Source of the DNA: Thermoanaerobaculia bacterium | Lineage (GTDB): Bacteria; Acidobacteriota; Thermoanaerobaculia; Gp7-AA8 | Direction of reading: 5' to 3' | DNA: 21,550 bases | Assembly (NCBI GenBank): GCA_023700825.1 | Contig: JAMPYE010000011.1 | Span: forward strand, 1-21,550 | In this document: in pieces, positions 7,961 to 15,308 of the stretch | Layout of the letters: each line of letters starts with the position of its first letter | Position numbering within the stretch: the stretch's first letter is position 1 | Position numbers and translations under genes: made by a program | Notes under the pieces: model-generated | Told to the model about the DNA's origin: nothing | The model's database searches: none | What the model saw: only the letters and a program-made list of their open reading frames with translations

Positions 7961-9460
7961 TTAGTAACGGTAGTTTTCCGGCTTGTACGGCCCCTCGGCG
8001 GGGATGCCGAGGTACTTCGCCTGTGACTCGGTCAGCGTCGTCAGCTCGACGCCGAGGTGCGGCAGGTGCAGTCGCGCCACTTCCTCGTCGAGCTTCTTCG
8101 GCAGGACGAACACCTTCTTCTCGTACTTGTCGGCGTTCGCATGCAGGTCGATCTGCGCGAGAACCTGGTTGGTGAACGAGGTCGACATGACGAACGAGGG
8201 GTGCCCCGTGGCGCATCCGAGGTTCATGAGTCGTCCCTCGGCGAGGATCAGCACGCTGTGGCCGTCCGCGAAGATCCACTCGTCGTACTGCGGCTTGATG
8301 TTCTTGTGCTTGATCCCGGGCGTCTTCTTGAGACCCGCCATGTCGATCTCGTTGTCGAAGTGGCCGATGTTCCCGATGATCGCGTTGTGCTTCATCTTCG
8401 CCATGTGCGCGGCGGTGATGATGTCCTTGTTGCCGGTCGCAGTGACGAAGATGTCGGCGGTCTCGAGGACTGACTCCAGCGTCTTCACCTCGAACCCCTG
8501 CATTGCCGCCTGCAGCGCGCAGATCGGATCGATCTCGGTCACGATGACGCGCGCGCCCTGTCCGCGCAGCGCCTCGGCGCAGCCCTTGCCGACTTCGCCG
8601 AAGCCACAGACGACGACGACCTTGCCGCCGATCATCACGTCGGTCGCGCGGTTCAGCCCGTCGACCACCGAGTGGCGGCAGCCGTAGATGTTGTCGAACT
8701 TCGTCTTCGTCACCGAGTCGTTGACGTTGATCGCGGGGAAGAGGAGCGTGCCCGCTTCCTGCATCTGGTAGAGGCGATGGACGCCCGTGGTCGTCTCCTC
8801 GGAGACGCCGCGCAATCCCTTCGCGATCTTCGTCCAGAGCTGGCCGTCGGCCTTGATCGAGCGGCGGAGCAGCTCGAGGATCACGCCCCACTCCTCGGGG
8901 TCGTTCGCTTCGTCGAACGCGGGGATCTTCCCCGCCTTCTCGAACTCGGCGCCCTTGTGGACCAGCAGCGTGGCGTCGCCGCCGTCGTCGACGATGAGCG
9001 ACGGGCCGGAGCCGTCAGGCCAGACGATCGCCTGCTCGGTGCACCACCAGTACTCCTCGAGCGTTTCGCCCTTCCAGGCGAAGACGGGAGTGCCCTTCGG
9101 ATTCTCGGGGGTTCCCCCGGTCTCGCTGCGGCCGACGACGACCGCGGCGGCCGCGGAGTCCTGGGTCGAGAAGATGTTGCAGGAGACCCAGCGAACGTCG
9201 GCGCCGAGGTGCACGAGCGTCTCGATGAGGACGGCGGTCTGCACCGTCATGTGGAGCGAGCCCATGATGCGGGCTCCAGCGAGCGGCCTGGTCTTTCCAT
9301 AACGCTCGCGGAGCGACATGAGGCCGGGCATCTCGTGCTCGGCGAGGGTGATCTCCTTGCGGCCGAGCTCGGCGAGGCCGAGATCCTTGACCTTGAACGG
9401 GACGCGGCCCGCTTCCTTCGAAGCAGTGAACGGGTGGGCAGTTTCCATCGTGGTCGGCAT
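7961..9460 (-). CDS. ahcY: Adenosylhomocysteinase (S-adenosyl-L-homocysteine hydrolase)
   Basis: The 499-residue enzyme splits S-adenosylhomocysteine into adenosine and homocysteine in the methyl cycle, in the cytosol with bound NAD. The start is the ATG at 9458-9460, preceded on this strand by AAAAAAAGGAGA, which fits the family N-terminus. The frame's 108-codon upstream extension is not protein-like. Diagnostic motifs are ARIMGSLHMT (63-72), SCNIFSTQD (93-101), the substrate/NAD motif around NVNDSVTKTKFDN (245-257), the Rossmann loop GFGEVGKG (286-293), ATGNKDII (341-348), the GNIGHFDNEID block (363-373), and the C-terminal end PYKPENYRY with the NAD-contacting Lys/Tyr. The length indicates the long form with the ~40-residue insertion common in bacteria. 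It is divergent from the DUF3592-like gene. Confidence 0.98.
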   Translation of the reverse strand: MPTTMETAHPFTASKEAGRVPFKVKDLGLAELGRKEITLAEHEMPGLMSLRERYGKTRPLAGARIMGSLHMTVQTAVLIETLVHLGADVRWVSCNIFSTQDSAAAAVVVGRSETGGTPENPKGTPVFAWKGETLEEYWWCTEQAIVWPDGSGPSLIVDDGGDATLLVHKGAEFEKAGKIPAFDEANDPEEWGVILELLRRSIKADGQLWTKIAKGLRGVSEETTTGVHRLYQMQEAGTLLFPAINVNDSVTKTKFDNIYGCRHSVVDGLNRATDVMIGGKVVVVCGFGEVGKGCAEALRGQGARVIVTEIDPICALQAAMQGFEVKTLESVLETADIFVTATGNKDIITAAHMAKMKHNAIIGNIGHFDNEIDMAGLKKTPGIKHKNIKPQYDEWIFADGHSVLILAEGRLMNLGCATGHPSFVMSTSFTNQVLAQIDLHANADKYEKKVFVLPKKLDEEVARLHLPHLGVELTTLTESQAKYLGIPAEGPYKPENYRY

Positions 9461-9743
9461 CGTGTCGATGTCTCCTTTTTTTGTCGATTCGGGGTCGTTC
9501 TGCACGGATTGCAGGGTCTGTCGTTGCGAGCAACTCGGTAAATCCCGACTGCGCGGGCGGAATTCCTGTCCGCGGAGGGAGGGATCGCGTATCTGCATGA
9601 ATCGGCGGTGGATGGGGGTAGTCGACGGGGGCGCTGCCGACATCTGAAGCCTCCCGAAGCAGCGTATTCGCCGACAGCACGCGCCTTCGCGAGGCCACGA
9701 GCGTAAGATTGGTCCTTCCCAAAGAAGTGTGAGGGTGCGGCTC

Positions 9744-10757
9744 ATGCAGCTACCCGAGTCCGATTCGAGTCCGCGCAAGGGCATGTCGCTGGTCCCGGCA
9801 TACGTGTTCGGGGGGATCGGCCTGCTTCTTTTTTCGTACGGTCTTTACCAGTCGATGCGGAGGACGATCGTCCTCTTGTCCTGGCCGGAGGCGCGGGCGG
9901 CGGTCATCTCCTCGTCGATCGAGAGTCAGGGAAATCAGCACCGTGCACGCATTCGAGTTCGCTTCGTCGCGGGCTCGGAGGTGATTGAGACCGAAGCCGA
10001 GCACGATTACAAGGGCAAGGGCTATGCATGGATCGCCGAGGCGGTCGCGCTCCACGCAACGGGCTCGCAGGCGGTCGTACGCTACAACGAGCGGCATCCG
10101 GAGACTGCGATGCTCGATCCCCGCTTCGGCTTCCGAACGTTCGGGGTTCCGCTCCTTTCTCTGGCGGTGGGCCTAGTGTTCGCCGGTGTCGGGCGCCTCG
10201 CGTTCCATTCGGCGAAGTCAACGGCGGCATCGCTGACGGCCGAGTCGGAAGGGGAGAGGCAGCGGTTCGCTCGGAGCGAGTACTTCGGCGTCGGCATTTT
10301 CGTGCTCGTAATCGGCGTCGCGTTCGTCGTTGCGGCGCTCGCGATGCTGCCATCGCGCCTTGAAGCTCGACGCTGGCCCATCGTCGAATCGAAGTTCGAT
10401 CACGGCGACGTCACGTCGTCGAGCTCGACCGGATCGAAACGAAGCAGGACCGTCTACGCGGCAAGGCTCTACGTGCGATACGTGTACGAGGGGAAGCCGT
10501 ACATGTCCACGATCCCCTTGCGCAAGTCGTCGGGAAGGCGCGAGTCGATGGAGGAGCTCGTCGCGGCGATTCCGAAGGGCGAGATCTACAGGATCAGGAT
10601 CAATCCGGAACATCCACATCGGATCGAGCGCGGAGACGCGTGGCCTCTGTTGCTGCCCGGTGTCTTCCTCTTCGCCGGTCTCGTCGTCGCCGGAGTCGCG
10701 ATCCTCGTGATTCGAAGCGCGCCGCGACCTCCCCTTCGGGCCGGAATTGAGAGCTGA
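9744..10757 (+). CDS. Membrane protein with two DUF3592-like halves
   Basis: I start this 337-residue protein at the ATG at 9744 because GAGGG at 9731-9735 is well spaced; an in-frame GTG lies five codons upstream. It has four hydrophobic helices. Two are in the first half (LVPAYVFGGIGLLLFSYGLY and VPLLSLAVGLVFAGVGRLAF) and two in the second (GVGIFVLVIGVAFVVAALAML and LLPGVFLFAGLVVAGVAILV). Each helix pair encloses a soluble beta-domain with the DUF3592 pattern. In the first copy WPEARAAV leads to VRYNERHPETAMLDP. In the second WPIVESKFDHG leads to IRINPEHPHRIERG. It therefore looks like an internal duplication of a DUF3592 unit. The function is unknown. The stop codon is part of a GAATTGA/GAGCTGA heptamer tract. 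Confidence 0.8.
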   Translation: MQLPESDSSPRKGMSLVPAYVFGGIGLLLFSYGLYQSMRRTIVLLSWPEARAAVISSSIESQGNQHRARIRVRFVAGSEVIETEAEHDYKGKGYAWIAEAVALHATGSQAVVRYNERHPETAMLDPRFGFRTFGVPLLSLAVGLVFAGVGRLAFHSAKSTAASLTAESEGERQRFARSEYFGVGIFVLVIGVAFVVAALAMLPSRLEARRWPIVESKFDHGDVTSSSSTGSKRSRTVYAARLYVRYVYEGKPYMSTIPLRKSSGRRESMEELVAAIPKGEIYRIRINPEHPHRIERGDAWPLLLPGVFLFAGLVVAGVAILVIRSAPRPPLRAGIES

Positions 10758-10785
10758 AAATTGGACCTTGAGAATTGAGAGCTGT
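10744..10785. repeat. Heptamer tract, GAATTGA/GAGCTGA family
   Basis: Six consecutive 7-mers read GAATTGA, GAGCTGA, AAATTGG, ACCTTGA, GAATTGA and GAGCTGT. The 13-mer GAATTGAGAGCTG occurs at 10744-10756 and 10772-10784, exactly four periods apart. The tract contains the TGA stop codon of the upstream gene. Confidence 0.8.
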
Positions 10786-10900
10786 CCCGAACGGAGTTGC
10801 GTGAACGCGGCTTGTGGAAGGAGAGGACGTCTGTACGCGACGAAGGATACGCCGGGCCGATTCGAGGTGCCGCGTGGGTGCCGCGGCGCTTCGCGTCATC

Positions 10901-10933
10901 GCGAAAGCTCCGCTTTCGCATTCCACATGGGTC
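10901..10933 (-). repeat. Dispersed 33-base hairpin repeat, copy 2
   Basis: Read on the minus strand this is the same 33-mer as 4325-4357 (30 of 33 identical). It has the 8-bp stem GCGAAAGC/GCTTTCGC preserved and its loop changed from GAA to GGA. It is directly followed on the plus strand by a TGACCTN heptamer tract. Confidence 0.8.
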
Positions 10934-10938
10934 TGCTT

Positions 10939-10966
10939 GGACCTATGACCTTTGGCCCTCTACCTG
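10939..10966. repeat. Heptamer tract, TGACCTN family, overlapping a gene end
   Basis: The 7-mers read GGACCTA, TGACCTT, TGGCCCT and CTACCTG. The last one includes the reverse complement of the TAG stop (10960-10962) of the aldo/keto reductase, so the repeat runs up to and slightly into the end of the coding sequence. Confidence 0.65.
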
Positions 10967-11991
10967 GTCCGGTGATTGTCGATCAGGTCGTAGGTGCCGC
11001 CGTAGGCGAGATCCTTGATGCCGGGAGTCGAGAGGAAGTCGTGGGGGAAGCCGGGCTCGATGGCGCTCGCCTTGTCGAGGCGCGCGAGGTGGTTCTCCCC
11101 GAGCGTGACGCTCAGCGTGCCGAGGTTGTCGCGGAGCTGTTCGAGGTTGCGCGCGCCGAGGAGCGGGATGACGACTCCTTTCTGCTGGCGCACCCAGGAG
11201 ATCGCGACCTGCGTCGAGGTGGCGCCGAGCTCGGCGGCAACTGCGGCAGCCTCTTTCGCGATCGCGAGATTGCGATCGATTTTCGCCGCGCCTTCCTTCG
11301 CGCGCCCGGTGGCTTGCGAGGATGGATCGTTGTACTTGCCGGAGAGGACACCGGCGCCGATGACGCTCCATGGCGTGACGGCGAGGTCGAAGGCGCGCGC
11401 CATCGGCAACAGCTCGCGCTCTGCCGTCCGGTCGATCAGCGAATAGCGGAGCTGCAGTGCGGTGAAGGGAGTCCAGCCACGCAGGTCGGCCATCGTGTTC
11501 GCCTGCGAGACGATCCAGGCGGGCGTGTCGGAGATGCCGATGTAGAGGATCTTCCCCTGGCGCACGAGATCGTCGAGGCCGCGGAGAATCTCGTCGACGT
11601 GCGTCGTGAAGTCCCACGCATGCAGCCAGTAGAGGTCGACGTAGTCGGTGCCGAGACGTTTGAGACTCGCCTCCAGCGCCTGCTTCATGTTCTTCTTGTG
11701 ATTGCCCGAGAAGCTCGGGTCGCCCAGCCGCATCTGCAGCGTGTACTTCGTCGCCACGACGTAGCGCTCGCGATCCGAGGCGATGAACTCGCCGAGCAGC
11801 TTCTCGCTCGTTCCCTCGGTGTACCGGTTCGCCGTGTCGAAGAAATTGCCCCCTGCCTCGACGAAGGCGTCGAACATCCTCTTCGACTCGTCCTTCGATG
11901 CACCCCAGCCCCACTCTTCACCAAACGTCATCGTGCCGAGCGCGAGCTCGGAGACCCGCACGCCGCTGCGTCCCAGTAGTTTGTATCGCAT
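10960..11991 (-). CDS. Aldo/keto reductase
   Basis: The 343-residue protein has the standard AKR TIM-barrel length. It carries the catalytic tetrad Asp52 and Tyr57 (FDTANRYTEG), Lys82 (VATKYT) and His124 (YWLHAWD). The start MRYKLLGRSGVRVSELALGTMTFG is the classic N-terminus of the AKR11/YajO-Tas-like group. The C-terminal cofactor region (VVIPLLGARNLEQLRDNLGTL) contains the Arg and Asn used to bind the NADP phosphate and adenine. Expected activity is NADPH-dependent carbonyl reduction in the cytosol; the substrate is unknown. It is divergent from the kinase-hydrolase fusion, and the 113-bp gap holds a mixed heptamer tract. Confidence 0.93.
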   Translation of the reverse strand: MRYKLLGRSGVRVSELALGTMTFGEEWGWGASKDESKRMFDAFVEAGGNFFDTANRYTEGTSEKLLGEFIASDRERYVVATKYTLQMRLGDPSFSGNHKKNMKQALEASLKRLGTDYVDLYWLHAWDFTTHVDEILRGLDDLVRQGKILYIGISDTPAWIVSQANTMADLRGWTPFTALQLRYSLIDRTAERELLPMARAFDLAVTPWSVIGAGVLSGKYNDPSSQATGRAKEGAAKIDRNLAIAKEAAAVAAELGATSTQVAISWVRQQKGVVIPLLGARNLEQLRDNLGTLSVTLGENHLARLDKASAIEPGFPHDFLSTPGIKDLAYGGTYDLIDNHRTR

Positions 11992-12009
11992 AAGGCGGCA
12001 GTTTACGGC

Positions 12010-12058
12010 AGGTCAGAGGTTGAACGTCAAAGAAGGCGAAAGGCGAGAGGCGACGGGG
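12010..12058. repeat. Mixed heptamer tract between divergent genes
   Basis: Seven consecutive 7-mers read AGGTCAG, AGGTTGA, ACGTCAA, AGAAGGC, GAAAGGC, GAGAGGC and GACGGGG. The first half is the inverted TGACCTN family and the second half is the GAGGCGA family, joined in phase without losing the 7-base period. Confidence 0.75.
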
Positions 12059-12104
12059 TCCGCCTCTTCCAAATTCTCGCCCTCTTGGACATGATGGCGC
12101 CGGA

Positions 12105-14306
12105 ATGGGAGATGCACGGAAACAAGGTGCGGCGACGCCTGTCGTCATCGACGGGATGAACGTCTTCGTCGACCCGCGCTTCGAGCCGGTCGATCTCGAA
12201 GCCGGGGTGCGGTTCGTGCTCGATCCGGCGAACGCGGTCGAAACGGTCCACTGGGCGCGCAACTATCTTTACCGCACGGTGCTGGAGACGAAATCGGGTC
12301 CGGTCGACGTGGTCGTCAAGCAGTTCCGCAACCGCGGGTGGCGCGACCGGCTGCGACGGCGCTTCGACGTCACGAAGGCCGAGAAGGCGTGGCGGATGGC
12401 GCACGAGTTCGAGGCAGCCGGAGTCGCGACGGCGCGGCCCGTGATCCTCGCCGTGACGATCGACCCGAAAGGCCCCTCGTACTTCGTCTGCGAGCACCTT
12501 CGCGACCGGCTGGAGTTTCGCTATCTCGTGCGTGCGATGAACGCGGGCTCGGAGGCGAGTGACTTCCCGAACGTCGATATCGCGTCCGCGCTCGAGGCGG
12601 TCGGGACGCTCGCTGCGCGGATGCACGCCGCGAATCTCTTCCATCGCGACTTCTCCGTCGGCAACGTCTTCCTGCGCGTTCCCCCCGACGGCAAGGTCAC
12701 GCCCGACGACGTCGCCGTGATCGATCTGAATCGCGCGAGAAAGCGCGAGCGGATCGGGCTCGTCGACCGGCTTCGCGACCTTTCGCGGCTAAACATCCTG
12801 CGCGACGGGGACCACGAGCGTTTTCTCCGCGCCTACTGGGGCCCGAACGCGACATCCGCGCAGCTCTCGCTCGGGCGCCTTGCGCAGAATTCGTTCCGCG
12901 CCAAGACCTCGCTCAAGGCGGGCACCCGGAAGATCTCGACCGGGCCGCTCGCCGCGTCGCGCCCTTACGGGCTGCACGCGCACATCCCGCTCCCGCAGAG
13001 TGGGGTTGGGGCGAAAGACCGCGTGGTCTGGGATCACCTCTCGGACCAGCCCTACCAGCACGCGGGGCGATTCGCGAAGACCTTCGCGCGGATCACGGAC
13101 GCGCCGGGCCACGTGCGCGGGCTCGTCCGCTGCGGCATCGTCGCGCCGCGCGTCTACGCCCGCTACCGCGAACTGCGCGCGGCGCTCTGGCGCGAGCCGG
13201 TTCAGGTCGACGGCTTCGGCATCAGCGTGAGCCCTTCGCCCGAATGCCCCGAAGCGCTGCTTCGCGCGTTCGACGGACTCGGCGTGAGGAACGTCCTGAT
13301 GCGGCTGAACCCGTGGCAGGAGTCGCACGACGCGGAGGCCGCGCTCGCCGAGGCATTGCACGCGCGCGGATGCGACCTCACCTTCGCGCTGCCGCAGAAC
13401 CGCGATCTCGTTCGCGATCCCGTGCGCTGGCGCGACGCGATCGCGCGGTTAGGCGCCCGGTTTTCGCCATGGGGGACGCGTTTCCAGGTCGGGCAGGCGG
13501 TGAACAGGAGCAAGTGGGGGGTCTGGAGCGAAGGCGAGTGGGTCACGCTCGTGCGCGGCGCGGCCGAGGCGCTCGAGCCCTTCGGGGCGAGTCTGATCGG
13601 ACCGGCGGTGATCGACTTCGAGATGCACGCGAGCGCGACGCTGCTGAATCGCCCGGGGCTCGACGTCCGGTTCGACGCGCTTGCGAGCCTGCTCTACGTC
13701 GACCGTCGCGGCGCACCCGAGAACACGCAGGCGGGCTTCGACTCGCTCGGCAAGGCGATGCTCGCGCGCGCGGTCGCGGAGACGGCGATCTGGTGCGGGC
13801 CGCACTCGTGGATCACCGAAGTGAACTGGCCGCTCTGGGAAGGGCCTCACTCGCCGGCCGGGCCGAAGGTGTCGGTCGACGAGGACCGCCAGGCCGACTA
13901 CCTCGTGCGCTTCTATCTCTGGACGCTCGCGAGCGGCATGGCGGAACGCGTCTACTGGTGGCAGCTCGTCGCGCGAGGCTACGGTTTGATGTGGCTCCCC
14001 GCGGGAGGCGAGCTTGCGCCGCGCAAGTCGTACGCGGCGTTCGCGACGATGACCCGCCAGCTCGCGGGCTGGAAGTGCGCGGGTCCGATCGCGACCGGCG
14101 TCGCCGGCGCGCACGCCTTCCGGTTCGTCGATGCCGGCGGTGCGGAGCGGATCGCCGCGTGGGCGACGAGCGGAGCGCCGGAGATCGCGATGCCGGCCGA
14201 CGTCGTGCGCATCGTCGAACGGGACGGAAGCGAGACGAAGCCGGCGGATCCGCGACGAGTCACGTTAGGCGGATCGGTGCGGTATCTCGATCTTGGGCGG
14301 CGGTAG
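12105..14306 (+). CDS. Kdo/InaA-like kinase fused to a glycoside-hydrolase-like (clan A-type) barrel
   Basis: The 733-residue protein has no signal peptide. Residues ~20-250 form a WaaP/Kdo-kinase/InaA-type small kinase fold: VVVKQF (Lys72), the catalytic loop FHRDFSVGNVF (His180-Arg181-Asp182) and VIDLNRAR (Asp207) as the metal-binding motif. A linker follows (~250-368). Residues ~368-660 look like a TIM-barrel glycosidase related to GH39/GH5-type enzymes. The region begins with ISVSPSPECPEALLRAFDGL and LMRLNPWQ, includes FQVGQAVNRSKWG (460-472), and has the strand-end motif WITEVNWPLWEG with Glu572 as the likely nucleophile. A small beta-domain ends the protein. At the usual 'NE' acid/base position I see Gln464. 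The family suggests a role in cell-envelope polysaccharide phosphorylation or modification, but the substrate is not predictable. No good ribosome site precedes the ATG. Confidence 0.75.
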   Translation: MGDARKQGAATPVVIDGMNVFVDPRFEPVDLEAGVRFVLDPANAVETVHWARNYLYRTVLETKSGPVDVVVKQFRNRGWRDRLRRRFDVTKAEKAWRMAHEFEAAGVATARPVILAVTIDPKGPSYFVCEHLRDRLEFRYLVRAMNAGSEASDFPNVDIASALEAVGTLAARMHAANLFHRDFSVGNVFLRVPPDGKVTPDDVAVIDLNRARKRERIGLVDRLRDLSRLNILRDGDHERFLRAYWGPNATSAQLSLGRLAQNSFRAKTSLKAGTRKISTGPLAASRPYGLHAHIPLPQSGVGAKDRVVWDHLSDQPYQHAGRFAKTFARITDAPGHVRGLVRCGIVAPRVYARYRELRAALWREPVQVDGFGISVSPSPECPEALLRAFDGLGVRNVLMRLNPWQESHDAEAALAEALHARGCDLTFALPQNRDLVRDPVRWRDAIARLGARFSPWGTRFQVGQAVNRSKWGVWSEGEWVTLVRGAAEALEPFGASLIGPAVIDFEMHASATLLNRPGLDVRFDALASLLYVDRRGAPENTQAGFDSLGKAMLARAVAETAIWCGPHSWITEVNWPLWEGPHSPAGPKVSVDEDRQADYLVRFYLWTLASGMAERVYWWQLVARGYGLMWLPAGGELAPRKSYAAFATMTRQLAGWKCAGPIATGVAGAHAFRFVDAGGAERIAAWATSGAPEIAMPADVVRIVERDGSETKPADPRRVTLGGSVRYLDLGRR

Positions 14307-14322
14307 GGTCATTGCCGTTTTA

Positions 14323-14424
14323 TTCTTCATTCTCCATTCCTCATTCGACATTCTTCATTTCGGTTTCTGTGCCCGAGCAGGAACCGAAATGAGGAATGTC
14401 GAATGCAGAATGAGGAATGAAGAA
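14323..14424. repeat. Long imperfect hairpin made of CATTCNN heptamers, copy 1
   Basis: Bases 14323-14369 and 14378-14424 are 47-base inverted repeats with 41 of 47 pairs and an 8-base loop. The left arm is built of 7-mers TATTCTT, CATTCTC, CATTCCT, CATTCGA, CATTCTT, CATTTCG. Bases 14342-14373 are identical over 32 bases to 15214-15245. It begins 16 bases after the stop of the kinase-hydrolase fusion gene. Confidence 0.85.
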
Positions 14425-14461
14425 GTGATCCGGGATTCCGGGTCCTGCACGTGACCCGGGT

Positions 14462-14647
14462 GCATCCCGAAGGGATGCCAGAAGGCAGCCGCGGGTCATC
14501 GAAGGCGAACCCCGGAAGGCGTCAGCGGATCGAATTCGCACCCTGAAGGGGTGCCAGCTCGCCACGCCGCTTCCACGAGCTGGCACCCCTTCGGGGTGCG
14601 ACGAATCCTGGTGCTCTCCACCCCGGGCCGCCTGCGGCGACCCGGGG
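14462..14647. repeat. Cluster of REP-like hairpins
   Basis: The cluster has four clear structures. GCATCCC-GAA-GGGATGC is at 14462-14478. A 25-bp inverted pair with one mismatch lies at 14537-14561 and 14576-14600. Inside its arms are 7-bp mini-hairpins (GCACCCC-TTC-GGGGTGC at 14583-14599). CCCCGGG...CCCGGGG at 14621-14647 has an inner CCGC/GCGG stem. The segment CCAGAAGG(C/T)AGCC(G/C)CGGGTC occurs on the plus strand near 14478 and inverted near 14640-14657. Similar hairpin clusters are common between genes in Acidobacteriota and Verrucomicrobiota. There is no gene in 14307-14805. Confidence 0.75.
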
Positions 14648-14793
14648 CTACCTTCTGACACGCCTCCTGCGTGCAGCCGGACCAGTACCTGACCAATTGC
14701 CCCTCAATCCCGCGGCCCCATGCAATCGCCCGCACTCGCCGATCGTTCCTCCCGCAATCCCTGTGTCACAATCACGCCGTTCCCCGACAACCG

Positions 14794-14800
14794 AAGGAGG
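14794..14800 (+). promoter_or_regulatory. Strong ribosome binding site deciding the start of the 98-aa protein
   Basis: AAGGAGG at 14794-14800 lies 5 bases ahead of the ATG at 14806. It fixes that start over the longer open frame, which begins at 14671 inside repeat DNA. Confidence 0.85.
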
Positions 14801-14805
14801 TCTCC

Positions 14806-15102
14806 ATGATCGTCGTCCGTAACGTGTTTCATTGCCATCCCGGCCAGGCGAAGCATCTCGTCGCGAAGCTCAAGGCGGCGACCGCAGCGATGCTCGCTGC
14901 GAAGACCGTGTCGGGCGCCCGCGTGCTGAGCGACTCCTGCGCGACGTTCTGGACCGTCGTGCTCGAGACCGAGTCGGCCTCGCTCGAGGCGTTCGAGCAG
15001 TCGTTCCAGAAGTACGGCAGCGACCCCTCCATTCAGGGCGCGATGGCGGGCTACATGGATCACGTCACTGGCGGGCACCGGGAGATCTGGAAGGTGGAGT
15101 AG
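14806..15102 (+). CDS. Small dimeric alpha/beta-barrel-like protein
   Basis: The 98-residue protein starts at MIVVRNVFHCHPGQAKHLV after a near-perfect Shine-Dalgarno. The pattern is beta-strand (MIVVRNVFHC), helix (PGQAKHLVAKLKAATAAM), strand (GARVLSD), strand (FWTVVLETES), helix (SLEAFEQSFQKYGS) and a C-terminal strand (HREIWKVE). This matches the ferredoxin-like ABM/NIPSNAP/dimeric alpha-beta barrel superfamily. Such proteins act as small monooxygenases, isomerases or heme-handling proteins, but no catalytic residues can be assigned, so the function is unknown. The gene stands alone between two copies of the CATTCNN hairpin repeat, and an AACGCNN heptamer tract begins one base after its TAG stop. 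Confidence 0.82.
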   Translation: MIVVRNVFHCHPGQAKHLVAKLKAATAAMLAAKTVSGARVLSDSCATFWTVVLETESASLEAFEQSFQKYGSDPSIQGAMAGYMDHVTGGHREIWKVE

Positions 15103-15103
15103 G

Positions 15104-15138
15104 AACGCGAAACGCGGAACGCTGAACGCGAAACGCTG
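15104..15138. repeat. Heptamer tract, AACGCGA/AACGCTG family
   Basis: Five in-phase 7-mers read AACGCGA, AACGCGG, AACGCTG, AACGCGA and AACGCTG, starting one base after the stop codon at 15100-15102. Confidence 0.85.
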
Positions 15139-15185
15139 AAGTAGCGGAGCCGGGAAGGCCGGGCGCGTTCGCGGGGGCGTGTGGC

Positions 15186-15295
15186 GTTCTTCAATCCCTC
15201 ATTCCGAATTCCACATTCGACATTCTTCATTTCGGTTTCTGTGCCATCACGAAAACCGCAATGTCGAATGAAGAACGAGGAATGAAGAATTGAGA
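15186..15295. repeat. CATTCNN heptamer hairpin, copy 2
   Basis: The left arm 15186-15234 and the right arm 15261-15295 are both in 7-base phase. Right-arm units are ATGTCGA, ATGAAGA, ACGAGGA, ATGAAGA and ATTGAGA. Thirty-two bases (15214-15245) are identical to copy 1 at 14342-14373 in the same orientation. The left arm contains one heptad more than the right arm between the CATTCGACATT and CGGTTT segments, as expected from loss or gain of one repeat unit. Confidence 0.8.
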
Positions 15296-15308
15296 AGCTT
15301 GGGGGAAC

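Noticed and set aside
9461..9730. SAH riboswitch upstream of ahcY
   Set aside because: There is a possible CGCTGC/GCAGCG stem on the minus strand, but the conserved GAGGAGCG and CCAGGCTCGG-type cores of SAH riboswitches are missing.
9461..9784. 108-codon N-terminal extension of the SAH hydrolase frame
   Set aside because: The family starts at the ATG at 9460, which has AAAGGAG upstream. The extension is not similar to any enzyme part and overlaps the start of the divergent gene.
10943..11914. Long second minus-strand frame over the aldo/keto reductase
   Set aside because: Arg-rich composition typical of a shadow frame in high-G+C DNA; the catalytic tetrad lies in the other frame.
14671..14805. 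N-terminal extension of the 98-aa protein
   Set aside because: It begins at the edge of the repeat cluster. AAGGAGG 5 bases before the ATG at 14806 gives a much better start.
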